Origin: CALGYY01 sp963678485
GTDB lineage: Bacteria > Bacteroidota > Bacteroidia > Bacteroidales > CAIWKO01
DNA length: 64,000 nt
Assembly: GCA_963678485.1 (NCBI GenBank)
Contig: OY782882.1
Coordinates: 496,001-560,000 of the forward strand
Direction: 5' to 3'
The notes beneath the pieces are model-generated. The model made no database searches and was not told the DNA's origin. It saw only the letters and a list, made by a program, of their open reading frames with translations. The translations under genes were made by a program, and so were the position numbers. Below, piece after piece: positions 1-8,817 of the stretch. Every line of letters starts with the position of its first letter. Position 1 is the first letter of the stretch.

Positions 1-815
1 CAAGTAATGGCCCCGGCGCTAACGATAATGGTAGTGGTGTAAGTATCATTCTTGAAATAGCCAGACTTATTCAATCCATTCCAACCGAACGCTCTGTGAA
101 ATTTATCATTTTTTCAGCAGAAGAAGCTGGTTTGGTTGGTAGCGACCACTATGTGAGTCACACTGTTGTTTCCGAAAATATGGATATTCTTTTAGTGTTG
201 AATATTGATGAAGTTGGCGGTATTGGCGGACAGGCAAACAATACAGTAACCTGCGAATACGACAACAGTTCGCCCAGTTCAAATAATGCCACCTCTCACC
301 TTTATACAGACACACTTTCAAATCTTACCGCTCTGTATTCCGATCTTCTTACCCAGCAAGCCAATGCTTATGGTTCCGACTATATGTCCTTTGAAGATAA
401 TGGAGAAATCATTACCGGATATTTCGAAAGTAATGAATCAAGCTATGTTCACAGCTCAGCAGATCTGCTCAGTCATCTCGATACCTCATATGTAGTCGAT
501 CTAGCCCGAGCCGCCACAGGAGCCACCTTATATTTCGCTAAAGCTTACAGCACGATGGTGGGATTACAGGAAAATTCTACATCAAAATTTCAGCTTTATC
601 CAAATCCGGTTTTTGATCAGCTGCACATTACATCTACCACCAGTGATGTAAGCTATTTTCGTCTTTACGACGGTCATGGCCGGATGTTGCTTCAAACAGC
701 ATTTTGCACATCTGTTGACATTCCATTTACTGATTTCCCTCCTGCACTGTATTATTACACGCTCGACTGCGCATCTGAGGCATCTCACCTTAGCGGAAAA
801 CTCCTCAAGCAATAA
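1..815 (+). CDS. M28-family metallopeptidase, 5' truncated, with T9SS sorting domain
   Basis: The reading frame is open from base 3 and the true start lies before the window; the GTG at 96 is an internal valine. The visible part holds the zinc aminopeptidase signatures of family M28: NDNGSG (first Asp ligand), SAEEAG (catalytic Glu and Glu ligand), NIDE (Asp ligand) and a late His in YVHSSADLLSHL. From about base 560 a linker leads to a C-terminal type A T9SS sorting domain (YPNPV..., then LYDGHGRML...), which predicts export across the outer membrane and surface attachment or release. A bidirectional terminator follows. Secreted peptidase is a family-level call; its substrate cannot be read. 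Confidence 0.9.
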   Translation, partial: SNGPGANDNGSGVSIILEIARLIQSIPTERSVKFIIFSAEEAGLVGSDHYVSHTVVSENMDILLVLNIDEVGGIGGQANNTVTCEYDNSSPSSNNATSHLYTDTLSNLTALYSDLLTQQANAYGSDYMSFEDNGEIITGYFESNESSYVHSSADLLSHLDTSYVVDLARAATGATLYFAKAYSTMVGLQENSTSKFQLYPNPVFDQLHITSTTSDVSYFRLYDGHGRMLLQTAFCTSVDIPFTDFPPALYYYTLDCASEASHLSGKLLKQ

Positions 816-817
816 AA

Positions 818-847
818 AAAAGCCTGAAACTTTCGCATCAGGCTTTT
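818..847. terminator. Bidirectional intrinsic terminator
   Basis: Perfect 10-bp stem, AAAAGCCTGA (818-827) and TCAGGCTTTT (838-847), with an A-run on the left and T-run on the right. It lies between the convergent peptidase and lolA genes and can serve both. Confidence 0.85.
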
Positions 848-865
848 CAAAATTTAGTCAAGCAA

Positions 866-1507
866 TTACCTTAGATCAATCACCTCTACCCCCGGATAAT
901 CGGATGCGCGGAATGTAAATTTACTATCCAGCACAGCCTTGTTAGGTGTGAACTTAATGACACTATATGTATAGGTCGAAGTTCCGTTCTTGTCGTAAAC
1001 GATTGAATTAACGATCTGCTTGGCTGTTTTGTCAATCTCAACACGAATCTTGTAATAACTGCGTCCCTTAAGTGGTGTCAAATCGAGGATTTGCAAGGTT
1101 TTTCCTGCTCTAACTTCTTCCTTAATAAATTTCGGTGTAAAACTTTTGTTGTAGGAAGTCAGCAATTTGCTTGGATTCATACTCTGATCATCATTAGGAT
1201 CCACATTATTGATTTGAACTTCATTATTATCTTTAATGTAGGTCCACTGTGTTTTTCCATCGCTGATAATCGTCTGTCCAGCAAAACTCACCCAATACTT
1301 TTCACCTTTCATACTGGCAGTACCTTTTTTAACTTCTTTAATCCCGGATTTTTTATTCTCCATAGTATACGAGAATTCAATTTCAATAGTACTGTAGGAT
1401 TTAGTTTGCAAGCATACGGCATCGAGAATAGCTTTGGCTTTCGCGTCCTGTGGAAATGCTTTTACAGCAATAAACAGAAACGGAAGAATAAAAATTAGCT
1501 TTTTCAT
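866..1507 (-). CDS. lolA: LolA-like outer-membrane lipoprotein carrier protein
   Basis: 213 residues with a clear signal peptide (MKKLIFILPFLFIAVKAFPQ, cleavage after the Gln/Ala region). The mature part fits the LolA/DUF4292-like half-barrel fold of periplasmic lipoprotein chaperones: early EIEFSYTM strand, SDGKTQWTY, and a late FRASDYPGVEVIDLR end similar to LolA tails. It lies 13 bp downstream of ftsK, the arrangement commonly seen in Bacteroidota, so it is probably cotranscribed. LolA would carry lipoproteins from the inner-membrane LolCDE to the outer membrane; the window has several lipoproteins. Family call strong, exact orthology likely. Confidence 0.85.
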   Translation of the reverse strand: MKKLIFILPFLFIAVKAFPQDAKAKAILDAVCLQTKSYSTIEIEFSYTMENKKSGIKEVKKGTASMKGEKYWVSFAGQTIISDGKTQWTYIKDNNEVQINNVDPNDDQSMNPSKLLTSYNKSFTPKFIKEEVRAGKTLQILDLTPLKGRSYYKIRVEIDKTAKQIVNSIVYDKNGTSTYTYSVIKFTPNKAVLDSKFTFRASDYPGVEVIDLR

Positions 1508-1520
1508 TGTTGATTATTTT

Positions 1521-4025
1521 TTATGATAAGAGATCGGTGTTACCCAATAATTGTTCCAAAGAGGCAATATCTTTAATTCTTACTTCACGGGCCTTGCTAC
1601 CTTCGAAGGGACCCAGAATTCCTGCAGCTTCCAGTTGATCTATAATACGGCCAGCACGATTGTAACCCAACTTCATCTTACGCTGAATAAGAGAGGTGGA
1701 ACCATGTTGGTGCGCAACCAGTAATCGTGCTGCATCTGCAAATAACGGATCACGATCGGAAGGATCAACACTATTTTCATTTTCACCACCATCCTCTTCA
1801 GGACAATCTGGTAAATCATAGGCGGTCGGGAAACCACGCTGTGCGCCAATGAAGTCAGTAATAGCTTCAACCTCGGGCGTGTCAAGGAATGCACATTGCA
1901 GTCGCTGAACCTCATTGCCCGTAGTAATAAGCATATCCCCGCGACCAATCAACTGATCTGCTCCGGAAGCATCGAGAATGGTACGACTATCAACCTTTGC
2001 AGAAACGCGGAAAGCGATACGTGCAGGGAAGTTTGCTTTAATAGTACCGGTAATTACATTAACTGAAGGTCGTTGAGTTGCAATAATAAGATGTATCCCA
2101 ACCGCACGTGCTAACTGGGCAAGACGCGTGATGCTGTATTCCACTTCCTTGCCGGCGGTCATGTACAAATCAGCAAACTCATCCACAATAAGTACAATGT
2201 AGGGCATAAAATCATGTCCTTGTTCAGGATTCAGTTTGCGCGAAATGAATTTAGCATTATACTCTTTAATATTTCGAACCTGCGCTGCTTTCAACAACTC
2301 ATAGCGCTCATCCATAAGAATGCATAAGGCATTCAGAGTGCGCACTACTTTTTTATTATCTGTAAGGATAGCTTCATCGACATCGGGAAGCTTGGCCAGA
2401 TAATGTCGCTCTATCTTTGAGAAAAGTGTTAATTCAACTTTCTTTGGATCTACCATCACAAATTTCAGCTGCGATGGATGCTTCTTGTAAAGTAAGGATG
2501 AAATAATTGCGTTCAATCCAACAGATTTCCCTTGTCCAGTAGCACCGGCAATCAATAAATGCGGCATCTTCGCAAGGTCGGCAATATATGGTTTGTTGCT
2601 AATAGTCTTTCCTAATGCAATGGGTAAATCAAATTGAGTCTCAGCAAATGCTTCAGAACTGAGTACCGAACGCATAGAAACAACTTTTGGATTTTGATTA
2701 GGCACCTCAATTCCAATGGTACCCTTTCCTGGCATAGGCGCAATAATACGAATCCCAAGGGCCGATAGACTTAATGCGATGTCATCTTCAAGATTCTTGA
2801 TTTTAGAAATCCGCACTCCCGGAGCAGGAACAATTTCATATAAGGTCACGGTTGGTCCGATGGTCGCATTGATTTTTTCAATCTCAATAGAGTAATTTCT
2901 CAATGTCTTGATAATGCGATTCTTATTTGCCTCCAATTCTTCATTCTGAACCGAAACATTACCAGTATCATATTCCTTAAGGAGATCTATTGGTGGAAAC
3001 TGATAATCCTTCAAGCCCAGTGTTGGATCATAAGGAGTATCAATGGTAAAATGCTCCTGGGTCCCATTATCATCGGCAATGATTTTATCTTCTGCGCTTT
3101 CAATATCGGTATTCTCAATATTAAATTCGATATCCTCTGCCTGATCGACCAGAGGATCTTCTTCTTTCATTGGAATCTCTAAGGGAATTCGCTCACGGGG
3201 AATATCTTCTTCAATTCCGAAATCGAGCATGGTAGGATCAATTTCCTCTAGCTCTTCAGGGTCTATGGGTTCATTCTCGATGATTGAATTTTCAGTATCT
3301 TCATTGATAGCAACATCATCGACCACACGAGGTCTACGTTGCCAGACCTTATGGACATTCCATGCAATGATAAGGAAGGCAATTAAAACGAAAAATAGAA
3401 GGATACCTGCACCTGATTTTCCAAGCACAGCACTCAACCAAAGATTACCTTCATAGCCAAAGGTTCCGCCATATAGCAATGTCTCCTGCGAGGTAAAGAA
3501 AAAACCACATGCTAGTGAAATCCAAAGTATCCCAAAAAAAGAGTACTTAAAACTTTTACCAATCGGCAGAAATGTGGTATTGATGAATAGGCGGAGACCA
3601 GAAATCAGAAACAAATAAATGAAAAGGAATGATGAAACGCCAAACCATTTCTTTATAAACAGGTAAGAAAAAAAAGCACCGAATTTACCCATCCAGTTTT
3701 CGGCAGCAAGCCCGTTATCACCAAAAACACCAGATAATCCACTATGAAAGATATTATCGTCAGCCTGCCAGGTAAACAGGTATGAAATGAAGGCTATGGC
3801 GAGATAAAATGCAAAAAGCAGAAAAAACAATCCGGCAATTTTCTGAAACTTCTCATCAGAAACAAATCGGAACAAGGGAGCCAGTGGATTCGAAAAGGTT
3901 TTTTTTGTCTTCCCCTTTTCAGACTTACCACTTTTAGGCGCCTTTTGTTTTTTCTCCTTTTTAACCTCCTCTACCGGTTCGGTTTTAAATGTATTTCGGT
4001 TGTTTTCAGGCTCTTTTCGCGGCAT
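1521..4025 (-). CDS. ftsK: DNA translocase FtsK/SpoIIIE
   Basis: 834 residues. A lysine-rich cytoplasmic start is followed by four hydrophobic segments (about 65-90, 115-145, 160-180, 205-225), an acidic linker (about 240-330), and the motor: Walker A GATGQGKS near residues 494-501, Walker B IVLIVDEFADL near 617, and a winged-helix gamma domain at the end (QRKMKLGYNRAGRIIDQLE). The motor pumps chromosomal DNA through the closing division septum towards the XerCD/dif site. The linker is short, as usual in Bacteroidota. lolA follows within 13 bp. The ATG at 4025 opens a basic N-terminus typical of the family. Confidence 0.97.
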   Translation of the reverse strand: MPRKEPENNRNTFKTEPVEEVKKEKKQKAPKSGKSEKGKTKKTFSNPLAPLFRFVSDEKFQKIAGLFFLLFAFYLAIAFISYLFTWQADDNIFHSGLSGVFGDNGLAAENWMGKFGAFFSYLFIKKWFGVSSFLFIYLFLISGLRLFINTTFLPIGKSFKYSFFGILWISLACGFFFTSQETLLYGGTFGYEGNLWLSAVLGKSGAGILLFFVLIAFLIIAWNVHKVWQRRPRVVDDVAINEDTENSIIENEPIDPEELEEIDPTMLDFGIEEDIPRERIPLEIPMKEEDPLVDQAEDIEFNIENTDIESAEDKIIADDNGTQEHFTIDTPYDPTLGLKDYQFPPIDLLKEYDTGNVSVQNEELEANKNRIIKTLRNYSIEIEKINATIGPTVTLYEIVPAPGVRISKIKNLEDDIALSLSALGIRIIAPMPGKGTIGIEVPNQNPKVVSMRSVLSSEAFAETQFDLPIALGKTISNKPYIADLAKMPHLLIAGATGQGKSVGLNAIISSLLYKKHPSQLKFVMVDPKKVELTLFSKIERHYLAKLPDVDEAILTDNKKVVRTLNALCILMDERYELLKAAQVRNIKEYNAKFISRKLNPEQGHDFMPYIVLIVDEFADLYMTAGKEVEYSITRLAQLARAVGIHLIIATQRPSVNVITGTIKANFPARIAFRVSAKVDSRTILDASGADQLIGRGDMLITTGNEVQRLQCAFLDTPEVEAITDFIGAQRGFPTAYDLPDCPEEDGGENENSVDPSDRDPLFADAARLLVAHQHGSTSLIQRKMKLGYNRAGRIIDQLEAAGILGPFEGSKAREVRIKDIASLEQLLGNTDLLS

Positions 4026-4067
4026 GCAAGGTATAATTATAACCCGACAAAATAACGAATTAAAAAG

Positions 4068-4095
4068 AAGTCCCCTGCGTTACGACAGGGGACTT
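4068..4095 (-). terminator. Intrinsic terminator
   Basis: Ten-bp perfect stem AAGTCCCCTG / CAGGGGACTT with an 8-nt loop. On the minus strand a CTTTTTA run follows it. It lies just after the DUF4412-type gene and before ftsK. Confidence 0.8.
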
Positions 4096-4124
4096 ATCAA
4101 CAAAAACAAGTTTATAATTTCGCC

Positions 4125-4808
4125 TTATTCCTGACCTGAAAAAGCTGCTTTCATTTGAGCTTTTTCTTCAGCTGTAAGTTCAACATAATCAGCTGGAATC
4201 AAGAAATCAGTTTCTTTTACTTTACCTTTTTTAACTTCAGTTACAGTAAAAGTTGTGATGATCTCACCCTGATTGATTACATATTCCATTGGGAATCCTT
4301 TTAATCCATGGAATGTTCCACCGAAATTGGCGTTTTCGCCACCTAATTCTTCGCAATAATAAACAGTGGTAACTGTTTCCTTATCGTCTTCGTCTTTGGT
4401 AACATACTCAGCTTTTTTGCAGGTATATCCGGCAATGACTTTAGTTTCATCTAAATAACGAATAACAGGAGCTCCATTTTTAGTGGCTTCTGTTTCAATT
4501 TCTGCCTGATTGGAACGGAAATATTTTTTCTCGCCCATCATGTCAATCATTGTAATGGATTCTTTTTTATCACCATCGGTAACAACATCAAGAGTGACAG
4601 GACCCAGTGCAAGATTCATTTTTGCTTTATTGAGCATGATATAGACAGTCATCAGTTTCGGCTGTTGTGCAGCAGTTGCAGCATCAATATTGCCGGAATA
4701 GGACATACTATAAGTAATGATACCCTTAAACCCTTGAGCATTTGCAGAGAATGTAACTGCAACCAGGGCAAAACACAGAACAAATAACGATTTCATGAAA
4801 GTTTTCAT
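4125..4808 (-). CDS. DUF4412-like exported protein
   Basis: The start at 4808 (MKTFMKSLFVLCFALVAVTF) gives a normal signal peptide; a longer frame to 4880 would begin upstream of the putative promoter at 4868-4875 and adds non-signal sequence. The mature protein has the DUF4412/GLPGLI-like pattern: ITYSMSYSG strand, a stretch around DMMGEKKYFRS, then VIAGYTCKKAEY and a late FPMEY segment. Such proteins are exported Bacteroidota proteins of unknown function, probably periplasmic beta-sandwiches. Single gene with its own promoter and terminator. Confidence 0.7.
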   Translation of the reverse strand: MKTFMKSLFVLCFALVAVTFSANAQGFKGIITYSMSYSGNIDAATAAQQPKLMTVYIMLNKAKMNLALGPVTLDVVTDGDKKESITMIDMMGEKKYFRSNQAEIETEATKNGAPVIRYLDETKVIAGYTCKKAEYVTKDEDDKETVTTVYYCEELGGENANFGGTFHGLKGFPMEYVINQGEIITTFTVTEVKKGKVKETDFLIPADYVELTAEEKAQMKAAFSGQE

Positions 4809-4867
4809 ACGAGGATTTTTAAAATTTGAAGGCGCGGTTTGACAATTATAATACCATAATAGGCGTG

Positions 4868-4875
4868 CAAAGATA
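4868..4875 (-). promoter_or_regulatory. Bacteroidota -7 box TATCTTTG
   Basis: Exact match to TAnnTTTG on the minus strand, about 60 bp before the DUF4412 gene start at 4808. It supports the shorter start. Confidence 0.55.
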
Positions 4876-4971
4876 TGCATTTTCGCAAATCACACAATAA
4901 TACACATAATATATCTGCAAGCAGCATCGGCGATTTCAGCCGAGTCGAAAGTAAATTGTAGCAAACAGAAA

Positions 4972-6363
4972 TTAATACCCAAGTATCTTTAACATTGCTT
5001 TGAAGGACTGTTCCTTCGCAAATAGCTTAGTGGTATAATCACCATTTTCGTCAAAATCAATTAGAATATGCTTGGGAGCTGGGGTTAAACAGTGCTGGAT
5101 TCCACCATATCCACCCAGTGACTCCTGATATGCACCTGTATGAAACAACCCGATGTATTGACGTTCGCTCTCGTTAAATTTAGGAAGGAAGACCGCATTA
5201 GCATGAGCTTCAGCATTATAATAATCATGGCTGTCGCAGGTTAATCCTCCAAGAAACACGCGTTGATATTCGCGATCCCAATTATTTACTGCCAGTAGAA
5301 CAAAACGTTGGTTAATGGCCCAGGTATCAGGCAAGGTTGTCATAAATGAACTATCAATCATCTGCCAAAGTTCTCTGTCGTTCTGTTGCTTTTGACCCAG
5401 AATAGAATACAGCACGGCACCACTTTCACCAACAGTATACGAACCAAATTCAGTAAAAATATTGGGTTCAGGTACATTGTTCTGATTACAAATGTTCTTT
5501 ATTTGAAGGATGATTTCCTCCGCCATATATTCATACTCATAGTCAAATGTAAGCGAATTCTTAACCGGGAAACCTCCTCCTATGTTCAACGAATCGAGAT
5601 CCTTGCATATCTTTTTCAGGTCGCAATACACATTAACGCACTTCGAAAGTTCATTCCAGTAATAGGCAGAGTCCTTTATTCCGGTATTAATAAAGAAGTG
5701 AAGCATCTTAAGTTCCAGCTTCTGATTGTTCTTTATGCTATTTTTATAGAAGTCAACTATATCATTATAACGGATTCCCAGACGCGAAGTATAGAAAGCA
5801 AATTGGGGTTCTTCTTCAGCAGCGATACGAATACCAATTTTTGATTTCTTCTTCAACAGGACTTCGTACTGCTTCAGTTCATCCTTGTTATCTAACACAG
5901 GTATAGTATTTTGGAAGCCAGAATGAACAAGATCTACGATATTTTCGACATACTTGGGACGTTTAAATCCATTACAAATGATAAAGATATCCTTATCAAT
6001 CAGCTTATTTTCATATAAAGCACGAATGATATCTGTATCAAACTCGGAGGATGTTTCAAGATGTATATCGTTCTTTAATGCTTCTTCCAGGATAAACGAA
6101 AAGTGCGAGCTCTTGGTACAATACGAATAATGGTAATCGCCCTGATAATCAGCCTTTGCAATGGCCACATTGAATAATTTCTTTGCCCGCTGTATCTGGG
6201 ATGAAATTTTTGGCAAGTAGGAAATCTTTACAGGGGTTCCGTACTGCTTGATGATGTCCATCAATGGGATATTATTGAAATACAACTCATTGTCTTCAAC
6301 CTTAAATTCCGGTTGCGGAAAATCAAAGGTTTGGTGAATCAGGTCGATATATTTGTTTTTCAT
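4972..6363 (-). CDS. speA: Biosynthetic arginine decarboxylase (short Bacteroidota type)
   Basis: 463 residues from ATG 6363; the frame extends to 6435, but that region holds the promoter and leader hairpin. Fold-type III PLP enzyme: YGTPVKISYLP, then the PLP lysine in YCTKSSHFSF, glycine-rich LNIGGGFPVKNS, and C-terminal half with MIDSSFMTTLPDTWAIN and LGGLTCDSHDYYN (substrate cysteine region). The whole length tracks the roughly 465-residue arginine decarboxylases of flavobacteria rather than the 650-residue SpeA of enterobacteria. It would make agmatine from arginine, the first step to putrescine and spermidine. No agmatinase or carboxynorspermidine gene is adjacent. Substrate is inferred from family resemblance. 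Confidence 0.85.
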   Translation of the reverse strand: MKNKYIDLIHQTFDFPQPEFKVEDNELYFNNIPLMDIIKQYGTPVKISYLPKISSQIQRAKKLFNVAIAKADYQGDYHYSYCTKSSHFSFILEEALKNDIHLETSSEFDTDIIRALYENKLIDKDIFIICNGFKRPKYVENIVDLVHSGFQNTIPVLDNKDELKQYEVLLKKKSKIGIRIAAEEEPQFAFYTSRLGIRYNDIVDFYKNSIKNNQKLELKMLHFFINTGIKDSAYYWNELSKCVNVYCDLKKICKDLDSLNIGGGFPVKNSLTFDYEYEYMAEEIILQIKNICNQNNVPEPNIFTEFGSYTVGESGAVLYSILGQKQQNDRELWQMIDSSFMTTLPDTWAINQRFVLLAVNNWDREYQRVFLGGLTCDSHDYYNAEAHANAVFLPKFNESERQYIGLFHTGAYQESLGGYGGIQHCLTPAPKHILIDFDENGDYTTKLFAKEQSFKAMLKILGY

Positions 6364-6395
6364 GATGAGAAGTAAGTGAGTTAAGTTGATAAAAA

Positions 6396-6421
6396 AAATC
6401 CGATGTAAGTAAGTCGGATTT
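6396..6421 (-). promoter_or_regulatory. Terminator-like hairpin in the speA leader
   Basis: On the minus strand AAATCCGA (6421-6414), a 10-nt loop and TCGGATTT (6403-6396) run directly into further T residues to 6391. It lies between the putative promoter (6433-6440) and the ATG at 6363, so transcription of speA must pass it. It looks like an attenuator or RNA switch; it is not the terminator of fabG, which has its own at 6466-6486. Confidence 0.55.
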
Positions 6422-6432
6422 GAAAAAGAGTA

Positions 6433-6440
6433 CAAATATA
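6433..6440 (-). promoter_or_regulatory. Bacteroidota -7 box TATATTTG for speA
   Basis: TAnnTTTG match on the minus strand. Transcription would start near 6428, leaving a leader of about 65 nt that carries the hairpin at 6396-6421. Confidence 0.5.
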
Positions 6441-6465
6441 AGAACTTTATTATTTAAAATAAAAA

Positions 6466-6486
6466 AAACCGGGACATGCCCGGTTT
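6466..6486 (-). terminator. Intrinsic terminator after fabG
   Basis: Perfect 8-bp stem AAACCGGG / CCCGGTTT with a 5-nt loop, followed on the minus strand by a run of eight T residues (6468-6461). Confidence 0.85.
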
Positions 6487-6508
6487 GAATTATAAAATTG
6501 ATAATATC

Positions 6509-7255
6509 TTATGTATTCATGCCGCCACAGACATTAATTACCTGACCATTCACATAGGATGAGAGGTCGGATGCGAGAAACACCGTTACATTTGCAACAT
6601 CATCAGGAGTACCCGGGCGCTTTAGTGGGATATCGTTAATCCACTTATTTCGTGCTTCTTCCGGCAATTTATGAGTCATTTCGGTTTCAATAAAACCAGG
6701 AGCAATAGCATTACACCTTATATTACGTGAACCTAATTCCAGAGCCATAGACTTGGTGAATCCAATAATTCCAGCCTTAGATGCAGCATAGTTTGACTGT
6801 CCACCATTCCCAGCCACACCAACTACTGAACTCATATTAATAATCGACCCGAAGCGTTGTTTAAGCATAACCTTCTGAACCGCTTTCGTGAGATTGAACA
6901 CAGACTTCAGGTTAATATTAATCACAAGATCCCAATCGGCTTCAGTCATGCGCATTAAAAGGTTATCACGCGTAATACCGGCGTTGTTGACCAGAGCGTC
7001 GATTTGTCCGAAATCCTTTAATACCTCATTAACAAGCGCTTCTCCATCGGTAAATGAAGATGCGTCGGAGGCGTAGGCTTTTGCCTTCACACCAAGAGCG
7101 ATCAGTTCTTGTTCAAGTGCAGCGGTCGCTTCGCTGAGTGCAATATCGGAAAAGGCAACATTAGCACCTTCCCGTGCAAATTTCAGGGCAATGGCCTTAC
7201 CAATGCCGCGTGCAGCACCAGTTACCAAAGCCGTTTTTCCATCTAATAGTTTCAT
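6509..7255 (-). CDS. fabG: 3-oxoacyl-[acyl-carrier-protein] reductase
   Basis: 248 residues from ATG 7255. Classical short-chain dehydrogenase: TGAARGIG (NADPH binding) near residue 12, NNAGIT, catalytic Ser in NMSSVVG, and YAASK near residue 151-155, ending VNGQVINVCGGMNT, the FabG-type C-terminus. It reduces 3-oxoacyl-ACP in fatty acid elongation. The longer frame to 7309 overlaps the -7 box at 7275-7282 and is rejected. Gene stands alone here rather than in a fab cluster. Confidence 0.92.
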   Translation of the reverse strand: MKLLDGKTALVTGAARGIGKAIALKFAREGANVAFSDIALSEATAALEQELIALGVKAKAYASDASSFTDGEALVNEVLKDFGQIDALVNNAGITRDNLLMRMTEADWDLVININLKSVFNLTKAVQKVMLKQRFGSIINMSSVVGVAGNGGQSNYAASKAGIIGFTKSMALELGSRNIRCNAIAPGFIETEMTHKLPEEARNKWINDIPLKRPGTPDDVANVTVFLASDLSSYVNGQVINVCGGMNT

Positions 7256-7274
7256 ACGTTGTGTTTTTATTAGA

Positions 7275-7282
7275 CAAAAGTA
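7275..7282 (-). promoter_or_regulatory. Bacteroidota -7 box TACTTTTG for fabG
   Basis: Exact TAnnTTTG on the minus strand, 20 bp before the ATG at 7255. Confidence 0.55.
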
Positions 7283-7363
7283 AGGATTTATCTTAAAACG
7301 GACTTTCAACCGTATTAAAACAGATGAAAAGTTTGGTGAACGAAAACGAAAGAAAACTTGTTA

Positions 7364-8089
7364 TTACGGTTTTACAACAGGACGTTGATTGAGCAGAAAG
7401 CGGGAATGCAATTTTGCGAGTTTGTGATTTTCGCGATTTTTACGGTCCTGATGGTTGATAATAATTTGAAAACGGGCGGTATCGAGAAATGTATCAAAAC
7501 GCATATGGTCTTTGCGTTTGTTAAAATGATCCATTAGAATATCATCACCGTATTCATTCATAATGCATTTCCAAAGAAGTTCGGTGCAATAAAACTCTGA
7601 ACTGTCATTAATATCAAAGGAATTATCGAAAGGTATTTCCTGCTTGAGATAGGCACGTGCCCGCCTCGAAAGACCGCTGTTGCTTCCTTTGGTAGTGTCG
7701 CCTTTATAACGGACCACTACCACCGAATTTTTCCAACTATCGCGGATAAAAGGTTCTAATTCCTGTGATTGTACACCATCTGCAGGAGAAACCGAAGATG
7801 AAACTGAATGAATTACATAGTAATGGTTCGAATCCTTACACAAAATAGCGCAATGAGAAAGGTCGTAATTCTCATCAAGTTGTTCAACGATAAGGTCGCT
7901 AACCAGACCAAAGCCATGGCGAAGGATGATATCGCCATCTTTAAGCTTGGAAATTTCCTCAGGGGTGAGGTGATAATAATTGACCGCCTGTTTCTGATCG
8001 CTGCGCATGTTGTACACATACACAAACGCCCAGGCACAGGCGGCCAAAAAAATAAGGGCAACGAAAATAATAATTATTACTTTTTTCAT
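7364..8089 (-). CDS. YiiX/YebB-like permuted NlpC/P60 cysteine hydrolase
   Basis: 241 residues. An N-terminal hydrophobic segment with AAC (about residue 16-18) may be a membrane anchor or lipoprotein signal. The body has the circularly permuted papain-like layout of the YiiX group: LKDGDIILRHGFGLVSD, then DLSHCAIL with the catalytic-type His, and EFYCTELLWK with the catalytic Cys late in the chain. These enzymes are thought to cut amide or ester bonds in lipids or cell-wall peptides; the substrate is unknown. It lies 26 bp after the small lipoprotein gene and is likely in its operon. Confidence 0.78.
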   Translation of the reverse strand: MKKVIIIIFVALIFLAACAWAFVYVYNMRSDQKQAVNYYHLTPEEISKLKDGDIILRHGFGLVSDLIVEQLDENYDLSHCAILCKDSNHYYVIHSVSSSVSPADGVQSQELEPFIRDSWKNSVVVVRYKGDTTKGSNSGLSRRARAYLKQEIPFDNSFDINDSSEFYCTELLWKCIMNEYGDDILMDHFNKRKDHMRFDTFLDTARFQIIINHQDRKNRENHKLAKLHSRFLLNQRPVVKP

Positions 8090-8115
8090 TGCCCTTACAA
8101 ACTTACAGTTCTGAA

Positions 8116-8538
8116 TTACTCAGCAGGAACGGTAGCAGTTGAATCAACTACAGTTTCGTCGGTTGGAGCGGGATCAGTAGCTTCTTTTTTCATATCAACA
8201 AGCCACTTGCCGTCTTTCTTTACCAAGTCAATAGTTTCTTCTTTGCCATCACCAAGATAGGTACAATTTGCTTTGTCCTCTGTGGTGTTGCATTTCATGT
8301 TTTCGATCTTCACTTCTTTTTTGTCTTGCTCACCGCCAAAAGAATCGAAGCTCTCGAGAGTAGCCAGATATTCTTTGGTTTGGTCGGTTCCAAGTTCTTT
8401 AGCTTTAGCATATTCTTTCTTGTTCAGGTGACCAAGGAAAGTTGTTGCTACTGCTTCAGGAGTGTCGGTCTTGCTGCCGCATGCGTTAATAGCAAAAATA
8501 ACAACTGCTAAAACTGCAAGTTTCAGTAAGTTCTTCAT
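8116..8538 (-). CDS. Small lipoprotein with DUF4878-like domain
   Basis: 140 residues with a lipoprotein signal peptide ending INAC (Cys near residue 20). The mature part TPEAVATTFLGHLNKKEYAKAKEL ... VKKDGKWLVDM matches the DUF4878 / lumazine-binding-like NTF2-fold pattern. The acidic Thr/Pro tail (after about residue 122) looks disordered. Likely an outer-membrane lipoprotein of unknown role; cotranscribed with the YiiX-like gene downstream. Confidence 0.75.
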   Translation of the reverse strand: MKNLLKLAVLAVVIFAINACGSKTDTPEAVATTFLGHLNKKEYAKAKELGTDQTKEYLATLESFDSFGGEQDKKEVKIENMKCNTTEDKANCTYLGDGKEETIDLVKKDGKWLVDMKKEATDPAPTDETVVDSTATVPAE

Positions 8539-8578
8539 AATTTTGGTTTTTTTAGGTTATTAATTTCTTTTGACGTGA

Positions 8579-8586
8579 CAAAATTA
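8579..8586 (-). promoter_or_regulatory. Bacteroidota -7 box TAATTTTG
   Basis: TAnnTTTG on the minus strand about 40 bp before the lipoprotein start at 8538. It would drive the lipoprotein/YiiX pair. Confidence 0.5.
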
Positions 8587-8805
8587 GTAAAAAATTAGCA
8601 ATTGCAGCACATTGTTGGATTTTTTTTATGAAAGTTATAAACATCATGACATTGGCAAACTTGACGTAGGCTCGTTTTGACACATATTTATAAAAATATA
8701 TACTGAACTTATTGAATGATATCTTGAAGCATTTTCCCTATAATTGACAAAAAATCATGTACAATACAGATTTACAGAAACTTACTAAAATTACTGACTT
8801 TAGGC

Positions 8806-8813
8806 TATTTTTG
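8806..8813 (+). promoter_or_regulatory. Bacteroidota -7 box TATTTTTG, possibly giving a leaderless mRNA
   Basis: The box ends only 4 bases before the ATG at 8818. With the usual distance from box to start of transcription, the RNA would begin at or next to the start codon. Confidence 0.45.
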
Positions 8814-8817
8814 TACT

